Assembly (NCBI RefSeq): GCF_003014575.1
Contig: NZ_PYGF01000002.1
Coordinates: forward strand, 229,850 to 293,849
Direction of reading: 5' to 3'
From: Cecembia rubra
Lineage (GTDB): Bacteria; Bacteroidota; Bacteroidia; Cytophagales; Cyclobacteriaceae
Length of the DNA: 64,000 nucleotides
The notes under the pieces are model-generated. The model was not told the origin of the DNA. It made no database searches and was given only the letters and a program-made list of their open reading frames with translations. Below, piece after piece: positions 1 to 9,356 of the stretch. Positions within the stretch are counted from its first letter, which is position 1, and each line of letters begins with the position of its first letter. Position numbers and translations under genes: made by a program.

Positions 1-700
1 ATATTTTGCTTTTGAAACCGTCAACATCTGTCCTTTGTATAAAATCAATTTCTCCATCACCGCGTACCGCCTGGAAATCACGGTTTTCAAATTTGAAATT
101 GTACCATTGTACGCCCAATCCAATGTCCCAGTTGAATCCCTTACTGATTCTTTGGCTGGCCATCCAGTTAAGTCCTAAATTCCAGCTTCCCCATCCTTTT
201 ACAGCGTATGGAGCACTGCTTCCTGGGAAGTTTCCGTTGGCATCAAGGTAATTGTTTATACCTAGATCGAGATTGAAATAAGTTCTGAAAGGAGGGTCAC
301 TTGCTTTTCTGCCTCTGGTTTCAACCTTTACTTTTGTATTGCCAGGATTGCTTTCATCTACCAAAATTTTGACTCCACCCACCGTGACCTCAGTTTTATT
401 CCAGTCTTCGGTTACCTTGACAATTTCTTTGGTGCCTTTTTTTCCTGACACTTCCACCACAACCAATTCACCTGTCTGTTCGTCGATTTTTAAATCAAGT
501 TCACTGATGATCTGGTTGACGTTCATGTTCTTAAGTTTATCAAAGTCCTCCTTGTTGTCCACAACAAGGACTATTTTTCCAGACTTCCCAAACTCTATAA
601 GAATGGTATCTTTTTCTACCTGATTATTAGTTTCCAGTTTGGTTCCGAATGCCAACTGAACAAAACCCAGCAGGCAAAACAAGAGCAGATATTTTTTCAT
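1..700 (-). CDS. Outer-membrane beta-barrel-like protein, partial (3' end outside window)
   Basis: The minus strand is open from an ATG at 698-700 to the left edge, so only the first 233 codons are seen. The product begins with a signal peptide (MKKYLLLFCLLGFVQLAFG). A roughly 120-residue acidic and lysine-rich region with repeated beta-like segments follows (for example EVSGKKGTKEIVKVTEDW), then a stretch with alternating aromatic residues typical of outer-membrane barrels (FNLDLGINNYLDANGNFPG, then WNLGLNWMA and WDIGLGVQWYNF). It lies 19 bases downstream of the anti-sigma gene on the same strand, so it is probably the third gene of the sigma/anti-sigma operon and a likely regulon member. 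No named family is recognised. Confidence 0.75.
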   Translation of the reverse strand, partial: MKKYLLLFCLLGFVQLAFGTKLETNNQVEKDTILIEFGKSGKIVLVVDNKEDFDKLKNMNVNQIISELDLKIDEQTGELVVVEVSGKKGTKEIVKVTEDWNKTEVTVGGVKILVDESNPGNTKVKVETRGRKASDPPFRTYFNLDLGINNYLDANGNFPGSSAPYAVKGWGSWNLGLNWMASQRISKGFNWDIGLGVQWYNFKFENRDFQAVRGDGEIDFIQRTDVDGFKSKI

Positions 701-719
701 GGTTTCGTTTTCTAAAATT

Positions 720-1490
720 TTATTTACTTCTTTCTTTTCTTGGAGTATTGCTGGCAAAGAGGTTCTCTTTTGCATCCTGCAGGTCTGCAAAACCTTGTTC
801 TACTTTTTCCAAAAATGCCCCGATTTTATTGACATTGTTTTCTAATCCCTCGATGATATTTTGTTTCTTCGTTTCCTCTTTTAATCCGTTGGATTTGATG
901 GTGATACGATATGAAATGGTTTCTTCCTGAGCTTCTTCCTTTTCTTGGGTTTCGCTGTTAAAGGCGATAGTTTCACTTAGTTTTAATTCTGGAAGTGAAA
1001 TTTCAGTCACCTGAGGAATATTTTCATCTAACCTGATTTTTTCGATAATGGGCTCATTATTTGCAAAAAGAGGGGTGTTTGGTTCTATTGATTTCTGACT
1101 AGGCTTTTTGTTCTGGTGATGTGAAGGCTTGTATTCTTCAGCATCTTGTTCAATGACTTGTGCTTGCCTATCTATTGTTGCATTTTCGATAGTTTCCATT
1201 CCTTCCATGCCTTCATTTGCCTTATACTTTTGATCAGCCGGAATTGCTTCTTTATTTTCAGCCACCTGCACATTTTTAGTATCACCTGTGTTGGATACCT
1301 GCCAGAAGATGTAGCCAAATCCCAATATAAGTAGGAATATGGCTGCCGATTTCCACAGTGGACTGAAGCCGGGTTTATTATTCCCTAAATTTTGGTCCAG
1401 TCTCTCCCAGACCAGATGCGAAGGTTTTTCCTCGTGTTCGACCAGTTTTTCGCGGAAATACCGGTCCAATTGATTTTCTTGATTAGCCAT
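720..1490 (-). CDS. Probable membrane-bound anti-sigma factor
   Basis: 256 residues. A cytoplasmic N-terminal part of about 45 residues (DRYFREKLVEHEEKPSHLVW) is followed by one membrane segment at about residues 48-66 and a long charged, coiled-coil-like periplasmic tail rich in Glu, Lys and Gln. This is the layout of Bacteroidota anti-sigma factors paired with ECF sigma factors. No zinc-binding HxxxCxxC motif is visible, so it is not a ZAS-type protein. The start overlaps the end of the sigma gene by 8 bases, which indicates translational coupling. Its role in holding the sigma factor inactive is inferred from the gene pairing; the sequence itself is poorly conserved. Confidence 0.7.
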   Translation of the reverse strand: MANQENQLDRYFREKLVEHEEKPSHLVWERLDQNLGNNKPGFSPLWKSAAIFLLILGFGYIFWQVSNTGDTKNVQVAENKEAIPADQKYKANEGMEGMETIENATIDRQAQVIEQDAEEYKPSHHQNKKPSQKSIEPNTPLFANNEPIIEKIRLDENIPQVTEISLPELKLSETIAFNSETQEKEEAQEETISYRITIKSNGLKEETKKQNIIEGLENNVNKIGAFLEKVEQGFADLQDAKENLFASNTPRKERSK

Positions 1491-2055
1491 TGATCCTCCT
1501 TTCTTTGGTTTGTAAATCGGCTATTTTTTGTTTCAATACATTTCTTGCTCTATTGAGTTGGGATTTGGAAGTCGATTCTGTAATTCCCAAAAGATCCCCA
1601 ATTTCAGCATGGCTATATCCTTCCACCGCATAAAGATTAAATACTGTCCTATATCCCACTGGCAAACCTTTGATAAGATCCATTAAATCCGAGGTTTCTA
1701 AATGGTTAAGTTCATATCCAGCATCTTCTACCTCTAGGTGACTTTCCACCTGCACGACTTCCATATTAAGGTGTCGTGAGTTACGCAATGTCAGAAGCGC
1801 TTGAGTCACCATGATGCGTTTCATCCAACCCTCAAAACTCCCTTTTGACTCAAATTGAGGTAATTTTTCAAAGATCTTCATAAAGCCTTCCATCAGCACA
1901 TCTTCTGCCAGCTCCCGGTCTTTTACATATCGGATACAGATGGCCAAAAACTTTCTGGAATAGGTATGATACAGCTGCTCTTGAGCCTTTCGGTCATTTT
2001 TGAGGCAGGCTTTGATAATCTCCTGTTCCGTTGTAAAAGTTTTTCTAAATAGCAT
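1483..2055 (-). CDS. RNA polymerase sigma factor, ECF (sigma-70) family
   Basis: 190 residues, the normal ECF length. Region 2 is at about residues 20-92, with the core-binding and -10 recognition helices (IRYVKDRELAEDVLMEGF, then IFEKLPQFESKGSFEGWM). Region 4 with its helix-turn-helix is at about 128-180 (YSHAEIGDLLGITESTSKSQ followed by LNRARNVLK). There is no C-terminal extension. The gene is first in an operon with the anti-sigma gene, which it overlaps, and the partial outer-membrane gene. It probably directs transcription of its own operon and a small envelope regulon; the stimulus cannot be read from the sequence. Confidence 0.93.
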   Translation of the reverse strand: MLFRKTFTTEQEIIKACLKNDRKAQEQLYHTYSRKFLAICIRYVKDRELAEDVLMEGFMKIFEKLPQFESKGSFEGWMKRIMVTQALLTLRNSRHLNMEVVQVESHLEVEDAGYELNHLETSDLMDLIKGLPVGYRTVFNLYAVEGYSHAEIGDLLGITESTSKSQLNRARNVLKQKIADLQTKERRING

Positions 2056-2154
2056 TAGGTTTGGTTTTCAATAATGTAGATACAGCTTGATAAAAATAGG
2101 TTGCACTGCCTTCATAAAAAATTTTAATTTTTTTTATTTAAGCCTATTAACTTT

Positions 2155-3300
2155 ATGAACAGCCACTTTCTATTACTCATGACAAAGTCCTACATACCAT
2201 ATTTCTTAAATCAACCTGATTTTAGGATCCCCCAAAATATTACTACTGACATTCTCAAGGAGAAAGATGCTTTGGCTTTTCACCTATCCCTGGCAGAATA
2301 TCAGCACACACCTTTAATTTCATTACCAGCTTTAGCCAAACATTTGGGAATAGGAAAGTTATTTGTCAAGGATGAATCTAAGAGATTTGGCCTAAATGCA
2401 TTCAAAGGGCTTGGGGCTTCTTTTGCAGTTTTTCAGATTCTTCAAGATAAGCCAGACATGAAGGTTTTTTGTACGGCTACGGATGGAAATCATGGACGGG
2501 CGGTGGCTTGGGCTGCCCAAAAATTTGGTAAAGAGGCTGTGGTTTTTGTTCCCTCAGATACCACTTCTAATAGGATCCAAGCTATAGAAAAGGAGGGAGC
2601 TAAGGTAATACAATTGAATAAAAATTATGATGATACCTGTGCCTATGCAGAAGAGATGAGTATAAAAAATAACTGGGAACTGGTGCAGGATACTGCATGG
2701 GAAGGGTACGAGACTATACCTGCTTTGATCATGGCAGGTTATCTTACCCAATTTAAGGAACTTGAAACCGATTTGCATCCCAGGGAATTTCCAGAAGTAG
2801 ATGTAGTTTTTCTTCAGGTAGGTGTAGGAAGTTGGGCAGGAGCTGCTGCCTATTACTACCTCCAAAGGTATAGTTCAAAAGGTCCTGCTCTGATTTCTGT
2901 AGAGCCGGAAGGCTCATCAGGTTTACTGGACTCCTTTAGAAGTAGTCAAAGAGTAGTTCCAAATAATCCTTCCTATACCATCATGGCTGGATTAAACTGT
3001 GGGATTCCTTCACTTTCAGGTTGGGAACTATTAAAAAATGCCATAAGCGTATCTCTCAATATCCCAGATATTCAGGTGGAGGAAGCTATTCGTTGCTTAT
3101 ATTATCCATTGGAAGATGATCCAAGAATAATTTCAGGTGAATCCGGTGCTGCTGGACTAGCAGGATTGTTGGCCATGATGCAGGATCCGGTTTTTCAGCC
3201 CGTCCGTCAGCAACTGGATATAGGTCCACATTCCCGTATTTTGGTTTTTAATACAGAAGGTGATACAGATAAGGAAAGTTTTCAAAAGATTATTTCCTGA
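2155..3300 (+). CDS. dpaL: Diaminopropionate ammonia-lyase (PLP-dependent)
   Basis: 381 residues, fold type II PLP enzyme that converts 2,3-diaminopropionate to pyruvate and two ammonia. The family signature KDESKRFGLNAFKGLG carries the probable Schiff-base lysine (K84 from the first ATG), and TATDGNHGRAVAWAA resembles the phosphate-side loop typical of the YgeX group; a glycine-rich cofactor loop is seen in VGVGSWAGAAA. A second ATG at 2179, after eight codons, gives MTKSYIPYFLN and may be the true start. The gene stands alone, divergent from the sigma operon, and its 3' end overlaps the converging ackA by 11 bases. Annotation rests on strong motif agreement with the family. Confidence 0.88.
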   Translation: MNSHFLLLMTKSYIPYFLNQPDFRIPQNITTDILKEKDALAFHLSLAEYQHTPLISLPALAKHLGIGKLFVKDESKRFGLNAFKGLGASFAVFQILQDKPDMKVFCTATDGNHGRAVAWAAQKFGKEAVVFVPSDTTSNRIQAIEKEGAKVIQLNKNYDDTCAYAEEMSIKNNWELVQDTAWEGYETIPALIMAGYLTQFKELETDLHPREFPEVDVVFLQVGVGSWAGAAAYYYLQRYSSKGPALISVEPEGSSGLLDSFRSSQRVVPNNPSYTIMAGLNCGIPSLSGWELLKNAISVSLNIPDIQVEEAIRCLYYPLEDDPRIISGESGAAGLAGLLAMMQDPVFQPVRQQLDIGPHSRILVFNTEGDTDKESFQKIIS

Positions 3301-4489
3301 CTATTTCAAAGGTTTGCTGGCCAATTTCCAACTCCTCATTGGTAGGGATAACCAATATTTTGACAGGTGAACCTTTTTGGTTCACTTCCCTAATGGTTTG
3401 GGTTTTTTGGCTGTTGAGTAGGAGGTCCAATTGTATGCCAAAGAAATCCATGCCCTTGCATACTTCCGCCCGCATGTCCGGGTCATTTTCTCCAATTCCT
3501 GCAGTGAAAACAATCGCATCAAGACCTTTGAGAACTGCAGTAAATGAACCGATGTACTTTTGAATCCGATAAGCATACAATTGATAGGCTAATTTGGCAT
3601 CCTTATTACCTTCTTCAATGGCTTTTTTCACATCCCTCATGTCACTGAATCCGGAGAGGCCCAAAAGGCCACTTTTTTTATTCAAAATTTCATTTACTTC
3701 TTTAGAGCTGTATCCTCTTTCATTGATAAGGTGAAAAATGATAGATGGATCAATATCTCCGGCTCTTGTACCCATAATCAGACCTCCCATAGGGCCAAGT
3801 CCCATACTTGTATCGATGGATTTTCCCGAATCAATGGCTGTCATACTACATCCATTTCCCAAGTGGATAGAGATGATTTTGGCATTTGGGTTTTGAAGGT
3901 ATTTGAGCGCCTTTTTGGATACGTATTGATGGCTTGTGCCATGGAAACCGTATGCCCTGATGCCCAATTGAGAGTACATTTCTTTTGGCACAGCATAGCG
4001 GTAAGCCAATGGGGGCATAGATTGATGAAAAGCTGTGTCAAAAACAGCTACCTGTTTTGCGTTAGGGAAAATTCGCTCTGCTACGGTAATTCCTAGATAA
4101 TTTGGTGGATTGTGAAGTGGTGCCAAAGCAAATAGTTCTTTGATTTTAGCTTTTACTACTTCGGTTATTAAGGTTGTGGATGCAAATTGCTCTCCTCCAT
4201 GTACCACTCGGTGGCCTATGGCTTCTATTTCGGAATTGTCTGAGATTGATCCTTTTTCAGTGTCTTTGAGGAGTTCGGTGACCTTAAGCAGTCCCGCTTC
4301 ATGATCTTGTATGGGAGTTTCTATCAGGAATTTTTCTTCCTTTCCGGACTTTAAGTTTTTATGTGTGATGGTAGACCCTTCCAGACCAATCCTGTCCACC
4401 AATCCCGAGCACAGCGGTTGTTCATTTGGCATCTCAAAAAGCTGGTATTTCAAAGAGCTGCTTCCTGAATTCAATACGAGTATTTTCAT
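3290..4489 (-). CDS. ackA: Acetate kinase
   Basis: 399 residues, the usual size. The enzyme interconverts acetate plus ATP with acetyl phosphate plus ADP. The N-terminal acetokinase motif (LVLNSGSSSLKYQLFE, residues 4-19), the second signature (AYGFHGTSHQYVSKKAL), the phosphate loop (SIHLGNGCSMTAI) and the adenosine-site segment (FTAGIGENDPDMR) are all intact. It follows pta on the same strand with about 190 bases between, in the classical pta-ackA acetate pathway. The intervening space holds a possible small ORF that ends five bases before this start. Confidence 0.97.
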   Translation of the reverse strand: MKILVLNSGSSSLKYQLFEMPNEQPLCSGLVDRIGLEGSTITHKNLKSGKEEKFLIETPIQDHEAGLLKVTELLKDTEKGSISDNSEIEAIGHRVVHGGEQFASTTLITEVVKAKIKELFALAPLHNPPNYLGITVAERIFPNAKQVAVFDTAFHQSMPPLAYRYAVPKEMYSQLGIRAYGFHGTSHQYVSKKALKYLQNPNAKIISIHLGNGCSMTAIDSGKSIDTSMGLGPMGGLIMGTRAGDIDPSIIFHLINERGYSSKEVNEILNKKSGLLGLSGFSDMRDVKKAIEEGNKDAKLAYQLYAYRIQKYIGSFTAVLKGLDAIVFTAGIGENDPDMRAEVCKGMDFFGIQLDLLLNSQKTQTIREVNQKGSPVKILVIPTNEELEIGQQTFEIVRK

Positions 4490-4493
4490 AGCA

Positions 4494-4673
4494 TTAATTT
4501 GCTTTTTCTATGGTTATTGATGTACGTTTGGATCCAGAGTTATAAAACTCAACACTCCTTGGTCCTGCGTTTGGAAACACAGGGTAACCTAAGTCGCCAA
4601 AGGAATTATTTTTAACTACGTCCGGAAATCCGAAATCCGCATCCCTACTTTTCTTTCCCTCCACATGGTACAA
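4494..4673 (-). CDS. Possible small protein between pta and ackA
   Basis: An open minus-strand frame runs between the pta stop and ackA, ending with TAA at 4494-4496. It has no ATG. Possible starts are TTG at 4671-4673 or GTG at 4662-4664; the GTG version would be 56 residues. The translation looks protein-like, with segments such as FGFPDVVKNNSFGDLGYPVF and GPRSVEFYNSGSKRT and a charged end ITIEKAN. It would be co-transcribed with pta and ackA. No family is recognised, and a chance open frame or a remnant is quite possible. Confidence 0.3.
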   Translation of the reverse strand: MYHVEGKKSRDADFGFPDVVKNNSFGDLGYPVFPNAGPRSVEFYNSGSKRTSITIEKAN

Positions 4674-4682
4674 TATCCTACC

Positions 4683-6782
4683 TCAATCTTCCTGAGCTTG
4701 AATCGCTGTAATTATTACTGTATTGAAAATATCATCTACAGTACATCCTCGGCTAAGGTCATTGACAGGTTTATTGAGGCCTTGGAGCATTGGTCCAATG
4801 GCAATGGCTCCGGTTTCCCTTTGAACAGCTTTGTAGGTGTTGTTACCTGTATTTAGATCAGGGAAGACAAGTACAGATGCATTTCCGGCCACTTCAGATC
4901 CAGGCATTTTTTGTTTTCCGGTCACAGGATCTACTGCCGCATCATATTGAATTGGGCCTTCTACCTTGATGTCTGGTCTTTTGGATTTGACTATTTCAGT
5001 TGCTTTCCTAACTTTTTCCACATCTTCTCCAGTTCCGGAATCTCCTGAGGAATAAGACAACATGGCTACTCTTGGTTCAATACCAAACTTGGTACTGGTA
5101 TCCGCAGAGGAGATGGCAATCTCGGCAAGTTCTTCCGCTGTTGGGTTGATATTTATGGCGCAGTCACCAAAAACAGTTACCCTGTCAGCCAAGCACATAA
5201 AGAAAACAGAGGATACAAGTGATATGCCTGGCTTTGTTTTGATAAATTGTAAAGCAGGCCTTATGGTATGTGCAGTGGTATGAATCGCTCCTGAAACCAT
5301 TCCGTCTGCATGACCTTTGTGGACCATCATGGTGCCAAAATAGGCTACATCAGTCATTAAGTCTCTTGCTACCTCCATAGGCATGTTTTTGCCTTTTCTC
5401 AGTTCATAAAGCGTATTCACATAATCATCAAAATATAGGGAATCTTGTGGGTTGATGATTTGACAGTTTTCTTGATTGATACATAGTCCCAACCTGGCAA
5501 TGCTTGCTGAGATTTCATTGATATCACCTAATAATGTAACATTGACAATACCCTGCTTGACCAGTCTGTCTGCGGCCTTCAATATCCTTTCATCTTTACC
5601 TTCCGGAAGTACGATATGCTTTTTCCGGCTTTTTGCCCAGCTGACCAATTGGTATTGGAACATTCTAGGGGTCATCCCTACAGGCCTGAATGCGGCAATT
5701 TCTTTTTCCAAAGCTTCCAGATCCATAAACTTCCTGAAAGTATTGATGGCAACATGGATTTTATCAGTATTGTCAGGAGTAATTTTCGAGTGGATACCGG
5801 CCACTTTGGTAGCTGCATAAAATGAGGGTTCTTCTACCCTAAGTATGGGAACTGAAATATTAGAACCTTCCATTAGGCGGAGAACGGAATCAGCTATCTC
5901 GAAGCCACCGGTCAGGACAATACCAGAAATCTTGGGGTAATTCTTTGATAAATTTGCCTGAAGTGAAGCCATAATGATATCGGCCCTATCCCCTGGAGTC
6001 ACGATCAAGACGTTTTGTTTGATATGTTTGAGGAAATTGGAAATCTGCATAGCTCCAAAGATGAAATGATCTGCCCTGTTGGAGAGATGTTCTTCGCCAA
6101 AAAGAACCTCAGCATTGAGCAGTTCTTTAACCTCTTTCATGCTGGGACTTTTTAGCTCTGTTATATTGGGTATTACAGTTACAAGAATATCTTTTTTTAG
6201 GTGGCATATCAATTGGGTTTTAACCTCCTCCAATTCACTGGCCTCTACTTTATTGACTACTACCCCAAGAACTTTTACTTTTCTTTCAAGAAAATTATTG
6301 ATGGTGACATTGACCGAATTAGTTATCTGTTGCACAGTTTTGCCCTCACCGGTAGTTACAATCATTACAGGTGTGCCCAGGTTTTTTGCAATAGTGGCAT
6401 TGGCATCAAACTCAAAAGCTGTTCCTTCACCCAAAAAATCACTTCCCTCGATAATTGTAAAATCATAGGATTCTTCCAGCTTTTTGTATTTGCTTATGAT
6501 GGTATCAATAATTTCGCCCTGCAAACCGGATTCTGCCAAAATGTTAGCTTCTTCTCTGGTGTAGGCATAGGCTTTTTCATATTGAATGGGCAGCTTGAAA
6601 TGCTGGATCAAAGTATCTATTTGTGCGTCTCTTTTAATTTCCGGTTTTTCGTTGATAATGGGTTTGAAATATCCAACCTTTTGGGTTTTGGCCAATAACA
6701 TATCAACGATTCCTAAAGCAACGGTAGATTTTCCACTGTATGGTTGGGCGGTAGCTATAAAAATACTCTTTTTGGTTTCCAT
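4683..6782 (-). CDS. pta: Phosphate acetyltransferase
   Basis: 699 residues, the long three-domain type. The N-terminal domain resembles dethiobiotin synthetases and cobyrinate synthases, with a P-loop ATAQPYSGKSTVALGI at about residues 10-25. A DRTGG-type middle domain spans about 220-340. The catalytic PTA_PTB domain occupies the last 330 residues (KKHIVLPEGKDERILKAADR, SYSSGDSGTGEDVEKVRKAT, GPIQYDAAVDPVTG). It interconverts acetyl-CoA and acetyl phosphate and supplies ackA, which lies downstream on the same strand. The start ATG gives METKKSIFIATAQ, typical of the family. Confidence 0.97.
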   Translation of the reverse strand: METKKSIFIATAQPYSGKSTVALGIVDMLLAKTQKVGYFKPIINEKPEIKRDAQIDTLIQHFKLPIQYEKAYAYTREEANILAESGLQGEIIDTIISKYKKLEESYDFTIIEGSDFLGEGTAFEFDANATIAKNLGTPVMIVTTGEGKTVQQITNSVNVTINNFLERKVKVLGVVVNKVEASELEEVKTQLICHLKKDILVTVIPNITELKSPSMKEVKELLNAEVLFGEEHLSNRADHFIFGAMQISNFLKHIKQNVLIVTPGDRADIIMASLQANLSKNYPKISGIVLTGGFEIADSVLRLMEGSNISVPILRVEEPSFYAATKVAGIHSKITPDNTDKIHVAINTFRKFMDLEALEKEIAAFRPVGMTPRMFQYQLVSWAKSRKKHIVLPEGKDERILKAADRLVKQGIVNVTLLGDINEISASIARLGLCINQENCQIINPQDSLYFDDYVNTLYELRKGKNMPMEVARDLMTDVAYFGTMMVHKGHADGMVSGAIHTTAHTIRPALQFIKTKPGISLVSSVFFMCLADRVTVFGDCAININPTAEELAEIAISSADTSTKFGIEPRVAMLSYSSGDSGTGEDVEKVRKATEIVKSKRPDIKVEGPIQYDAAVDPVTGKQKMPGSEVAGNASVLVFPDLNTGNNTYKAVQRETGAIAIGPMLQGLNKPVNDLSRGCTVDDIFNTVIITAIQAQED

Positions 6783-6866
6783 TTTGACGTTGGTTTATGA
6801 TGGGCAAAATTATAAAGGTTTACCAATCCCATTCTTGATGAAATTGGTGACCAAACATGACATTAA

Positions 6867-7820
6867 TCATGTTAATTTATTTGCAAGTTTGGCAGAAACA
6901 GCCCGTCTTTCAGCTGCCTTATCCAAACTTACATTTATTTCAAAACTGATAAGAATAATTAGTGAAGTGATAAAAAGCCACAACATTACAGCAATCATGG
7001 CTCCAATGGATCCATAAAGTTTGTTGTATGTGCCAAAATTGTTCAAATAAAAAGTAAACAAATAAAAACTAAAATTGATCAGAAAACCGGCTGTAATAGA
7101 ACCTGCTGAGAAAAACTTCCATTTATCATGAACAGCCGGAGCAAATCTAAAAATATAAGCTGTAGCTAGAGTAAATAGCCCTAGCAATACAATGAATCTG
7201 AAAATGGTCAATAAGTAATAATAAAGATTGCTGGATACTATTTCCCATTCCGAAATATGATACAAAACGCTGCTGCCAAGTATCATTACTACAACGGCTC
7301 CACAGATAGCTAATACCAAAACAATCACAATTGTGATGGCTATTATTCTAGTAGTCCAGAATGATCTGTTTTCTTTGGTCCTGTATACGGCATTAAATGC
7401 ATTCATCATGCCTACCACACCATTGGTTGAAAGGAATAGTGCCAGGAAAAAACCTATAGAAAGTAAGCTTTGTCTGGGTTTACTGACAATATCCATGATG
7501 GTCGATTCGGCTTCTTGATATATACTTGCCGGAATCAGGTCTCCAATAAATAAGAGGATATTTTGTGTGGTTACATTGGGGAAAAAGTGGCCAATGTAAG
7601 GGATCATGTTCAAAAGGAACAGCAAGAGAGGAAACATGGCCACAGTAAAGCTAAATGCCATGGCTCCAGCCCTTTCATTTAGATCATCTTTCTTCAATTG
7701 CTCAAGAAATATCCTGCCTACATCATAAAGGTTTTGGTCAGGATTTCCTAAATGGAATTTCCTGAGGAGTTTTGCTTTTCGGGTAAACTTTATGGAAAAT
7801 AATCTTATCCTTTTTTTCAC
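6867..7820 (-). CDS. YihY/virulence factor BrkB family membrane protein
   Basis: 317 residues with about six membrane segments. The family hallmark ERAGAMAFSFTVAMFPLLLFLL is at about residues 50-71; further hydrophobic helices lie at about 100-125, 145-165 (FNAVYRTKENRSFW precedes the next helix), 170-195, 205-230 and 240-290. The charged N-terminus (RKAKLLRKFHLGNPDQ) and C-terminus are cytoplasmic. The family has no agreed biochemical function despite its old RNase BN label. It is the last gene of a minus-strand run with the thioesterase and mltG upstream (11 and 12 base spacings or less), so co-transcription is likely. Confidence 0.9.
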   Translation of the reverse strand: MKKRIRLFSIKFTRKAKLLRKFHLGNPDQNLYDVGRIFLEQLKKDDLNERAGAMAFSFTVAMFPLLLFLLNMIPYIGHFFPNVTTQNILLFIGDLIPASIYQEAESTIMDIVSKPRQSLLSIGFFLALFLSTNGVVGMMNAFNAVYRTKENRSFWTTRIIAITIVIVLVLAICGAVVVMILGSSVLYHISEWEIVSSNLYYYLLTIFRFIVLLGLFTLATAYIFRFAPAVHDKWKFFSAGSITAGFLINFSFYLFTFYLNNFGTYNKLYGSIGAMIAVMLWLFITSLIILISFEINVSLDKAAERRAVSAKLANKLT

Positions 7821-7831
7821 TTAAAAATGGA

Positions 7832-8239
7832 TTATTCAAAATATGGACGCAATAAATCTAATAAATATTGCGGAGGTCTGCAGGGTTTATGGCTGTCTTT
7901 TTTCAAAAAGGTCAATGTGGTCCATCCTTTGGTAATCAATTCTTGGGACTCATTGATAACTTCATATTCAAATTTTATCCGGATGCCGGGAAGTTCAGGA
8001 ATTTTTGTTTTGATGGTCAACAACTCGTCATATTTTCCGGGCTTCATGAATTGGGTGTGGAGTTCTAAGACAGGCATCATGATGCCATCCTCTTCCATCT
8101 GCTTGTATGAAAATCCAGCCGAGCGCAGTGCTTCCACTCTCGCTACTTCGAAGTACATGGCGTAATTCCCATAATAAACATAGGCCATTTGGTCTGTTTC
8201 CGCGTATCTTACTCGTACTTGTGTTTCGGCTTGGAACAT
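7832..8239 (-). CDS. Acyl-CoA thioesterase, YbgC/4HBT hotdog family
   Basis: 135 residues, a single hotdog domain. The active-site region RYAETDQMAYVYYGNYAMYF, with the catalytic aspartate in ETDQ and the following helix EVARVEALRSAGFSY, is diagnostic of the YbgC/FadM group. Known members hydrolyse acyl-CoA thioesters in the cytoplasm; in proteobacteria ybgC lies with the tol-pal genes, which are absent here. It starts one base after the mltG stop, so it belongs to the mltG-thioesterase-yihY transcription unit. The substrate chain length cannot be told from sequence. Confidence 0.9.
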   Translation of the reverse strand: MFQAETQVRVRYAETDQMAYVYYGNYAMYFEVARVEALRSAGFSYKQMEEDGIMMPVLELHTQFMKPGKYDELLTIKTKIPELPGIRIKFEYEVINESQELITKGWTTLTFLKKDSHKPCRPPQYLLDLLRPYFE

Positions 8240-8240
8240 A

Positions 8241-9281
8241 TCAATAAATATTAGCTTTGGTTAACGCAGCTTGATACTTTCTTGCATTGTTAAGGTGCTC
8301 ATTAAAATTACTAGCAAAAGCATGGTAGCCTGAAAAATCATCTTTTGCACAAAAATAGAGGTAATCATGCTTTTCATAATTTAGGACAGCATCCAGAGCA
8401 TTTATTTCGGGCAAATTAATTGGCCCAGGAGGAAGTCCTGTATATTTATAGGTATTATAAGGACTGTCAATTTCTTTATGTACATTAAGCACCCTTCTGA
8501 TGGAGAAATCCCCAGCAGCAAATATTAGAGTGGGATCTGCCTGAAGGGGCATATTAATTCTTAGTCTATTCATATAAACTCCTGCCACCTTTGATCTTTC
8601 ATCAGTTTTTTGAGTTTCAGCCTGTACTATGGAAGCCAAAGTGGAGACTTCTGTTGGACTTAAACCAATATTTTTAGCTTTTTCTTTCCTTTCATCTGTC
8701 CAAAATCTCTCATACTCCCTGTACATCCTGTCAAATAAATTTTCTGGACTTGTATTCCACCACAACTCATAAGTGTTAGGGATGAACATGGACATAACAG
8801 TCTCATCTTCAAAGCCAAACTTCATAATGTACACTGAGTCTGACATTAGGTCTAAGAATTGTTGTGGTACTATTTCCAAATTTCTTGTCAATTTTTCAGC
8901 GAGGTCCTCTTTGGTTCGTATATTGTTAAAAGTAACTTTCACAGGAGTTTGGCCTCCCCGGAGTATACGGATCAAATTAAGGTTATTGGTCTTTGGGTGG
9001 ATAGTGTATAATCCTGGTTTGACAGCCTCTTGATAGTCCAAAACCTTGGCTACAAAGCTAAAAGTAATGATGTCATTGATGACCCCGTTGTTGTACAAAC
9101 TATCAGACACGTTTTTGAAAGTGGCGTTGCTGGGTATTTTTAACAAATAAGGATCTTCTTTGTCCACTAAAGCGTTAGGGCTAAAAAAGGCCTGATAAAA
9201 ATAGAAGGATAAAGAGGTCAACATCACAGAAAAAGTGATGATTACAATGAGGTAGATTTTAGTTTTTTTATCTTCAAACAT
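8241..9281 (-). CDS. mltG: Endolytic transglycosylase MltG
   Basis: 346 residues from the ATG at 9279-9281 (MFEDKKTKIYLIVIITFSVM). A longer frame to 9323 exists, but its first 14 residues are unlike the family. One N-terminal membrane anchor (about residues 7-29) is followed by a LysM-like stretch (LLKIPSNATFKNVSDSLYN) and the YceG catalytic domain, with TLASIVQAETQKTDERSKVA, NRLRINMPLQADPTLIFA and SPYNTYKYTGLPPGPINLPE. The enzyme cleaves nascent peptidoglycan strands at the inner membrane and is thought to set glycan length. The Bacteroidota form carries VQAET where E. coli has VEKET. Confidence 0.93.
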   Translation of the reverse strand: MFEDKKTKIYLIVIITFSVMLTSLSFYFYQAFFSPNALVDKEDPYLLKIPSNATFKNVSDSLYNNGVINDIITFSFVAKVLDYQEAVKPGLYTIHPKTNNLNLIRILRGGQTPVKVTFNNIRTKEDLAEKLTRNLEIVPQQFLDLMSDSVYIMKFGFEDETVMSMFIPNTYELWWNTSPENLFDRMYREYERFWTDERKEKAKNIGLSPTEVSTLASIVQAETQKTDERSKVAGVYMNRLRINMPLQADPTLIFAAGDFSIRRVLNVHKEIDSPYNTYKYTGLPPGPINLPEINALDAVLNYEKHDYLYFCAKDDFSGYHAFASNFNEHLNNARKYQAALTKANIY

Positions 9282-9356
9282 AATTTGCACTTCAAACACA
9301 AGAATAACGGCAAAAATAGACAATTTTGTTCATCAGGCTAAACTAAATTAAAATCT

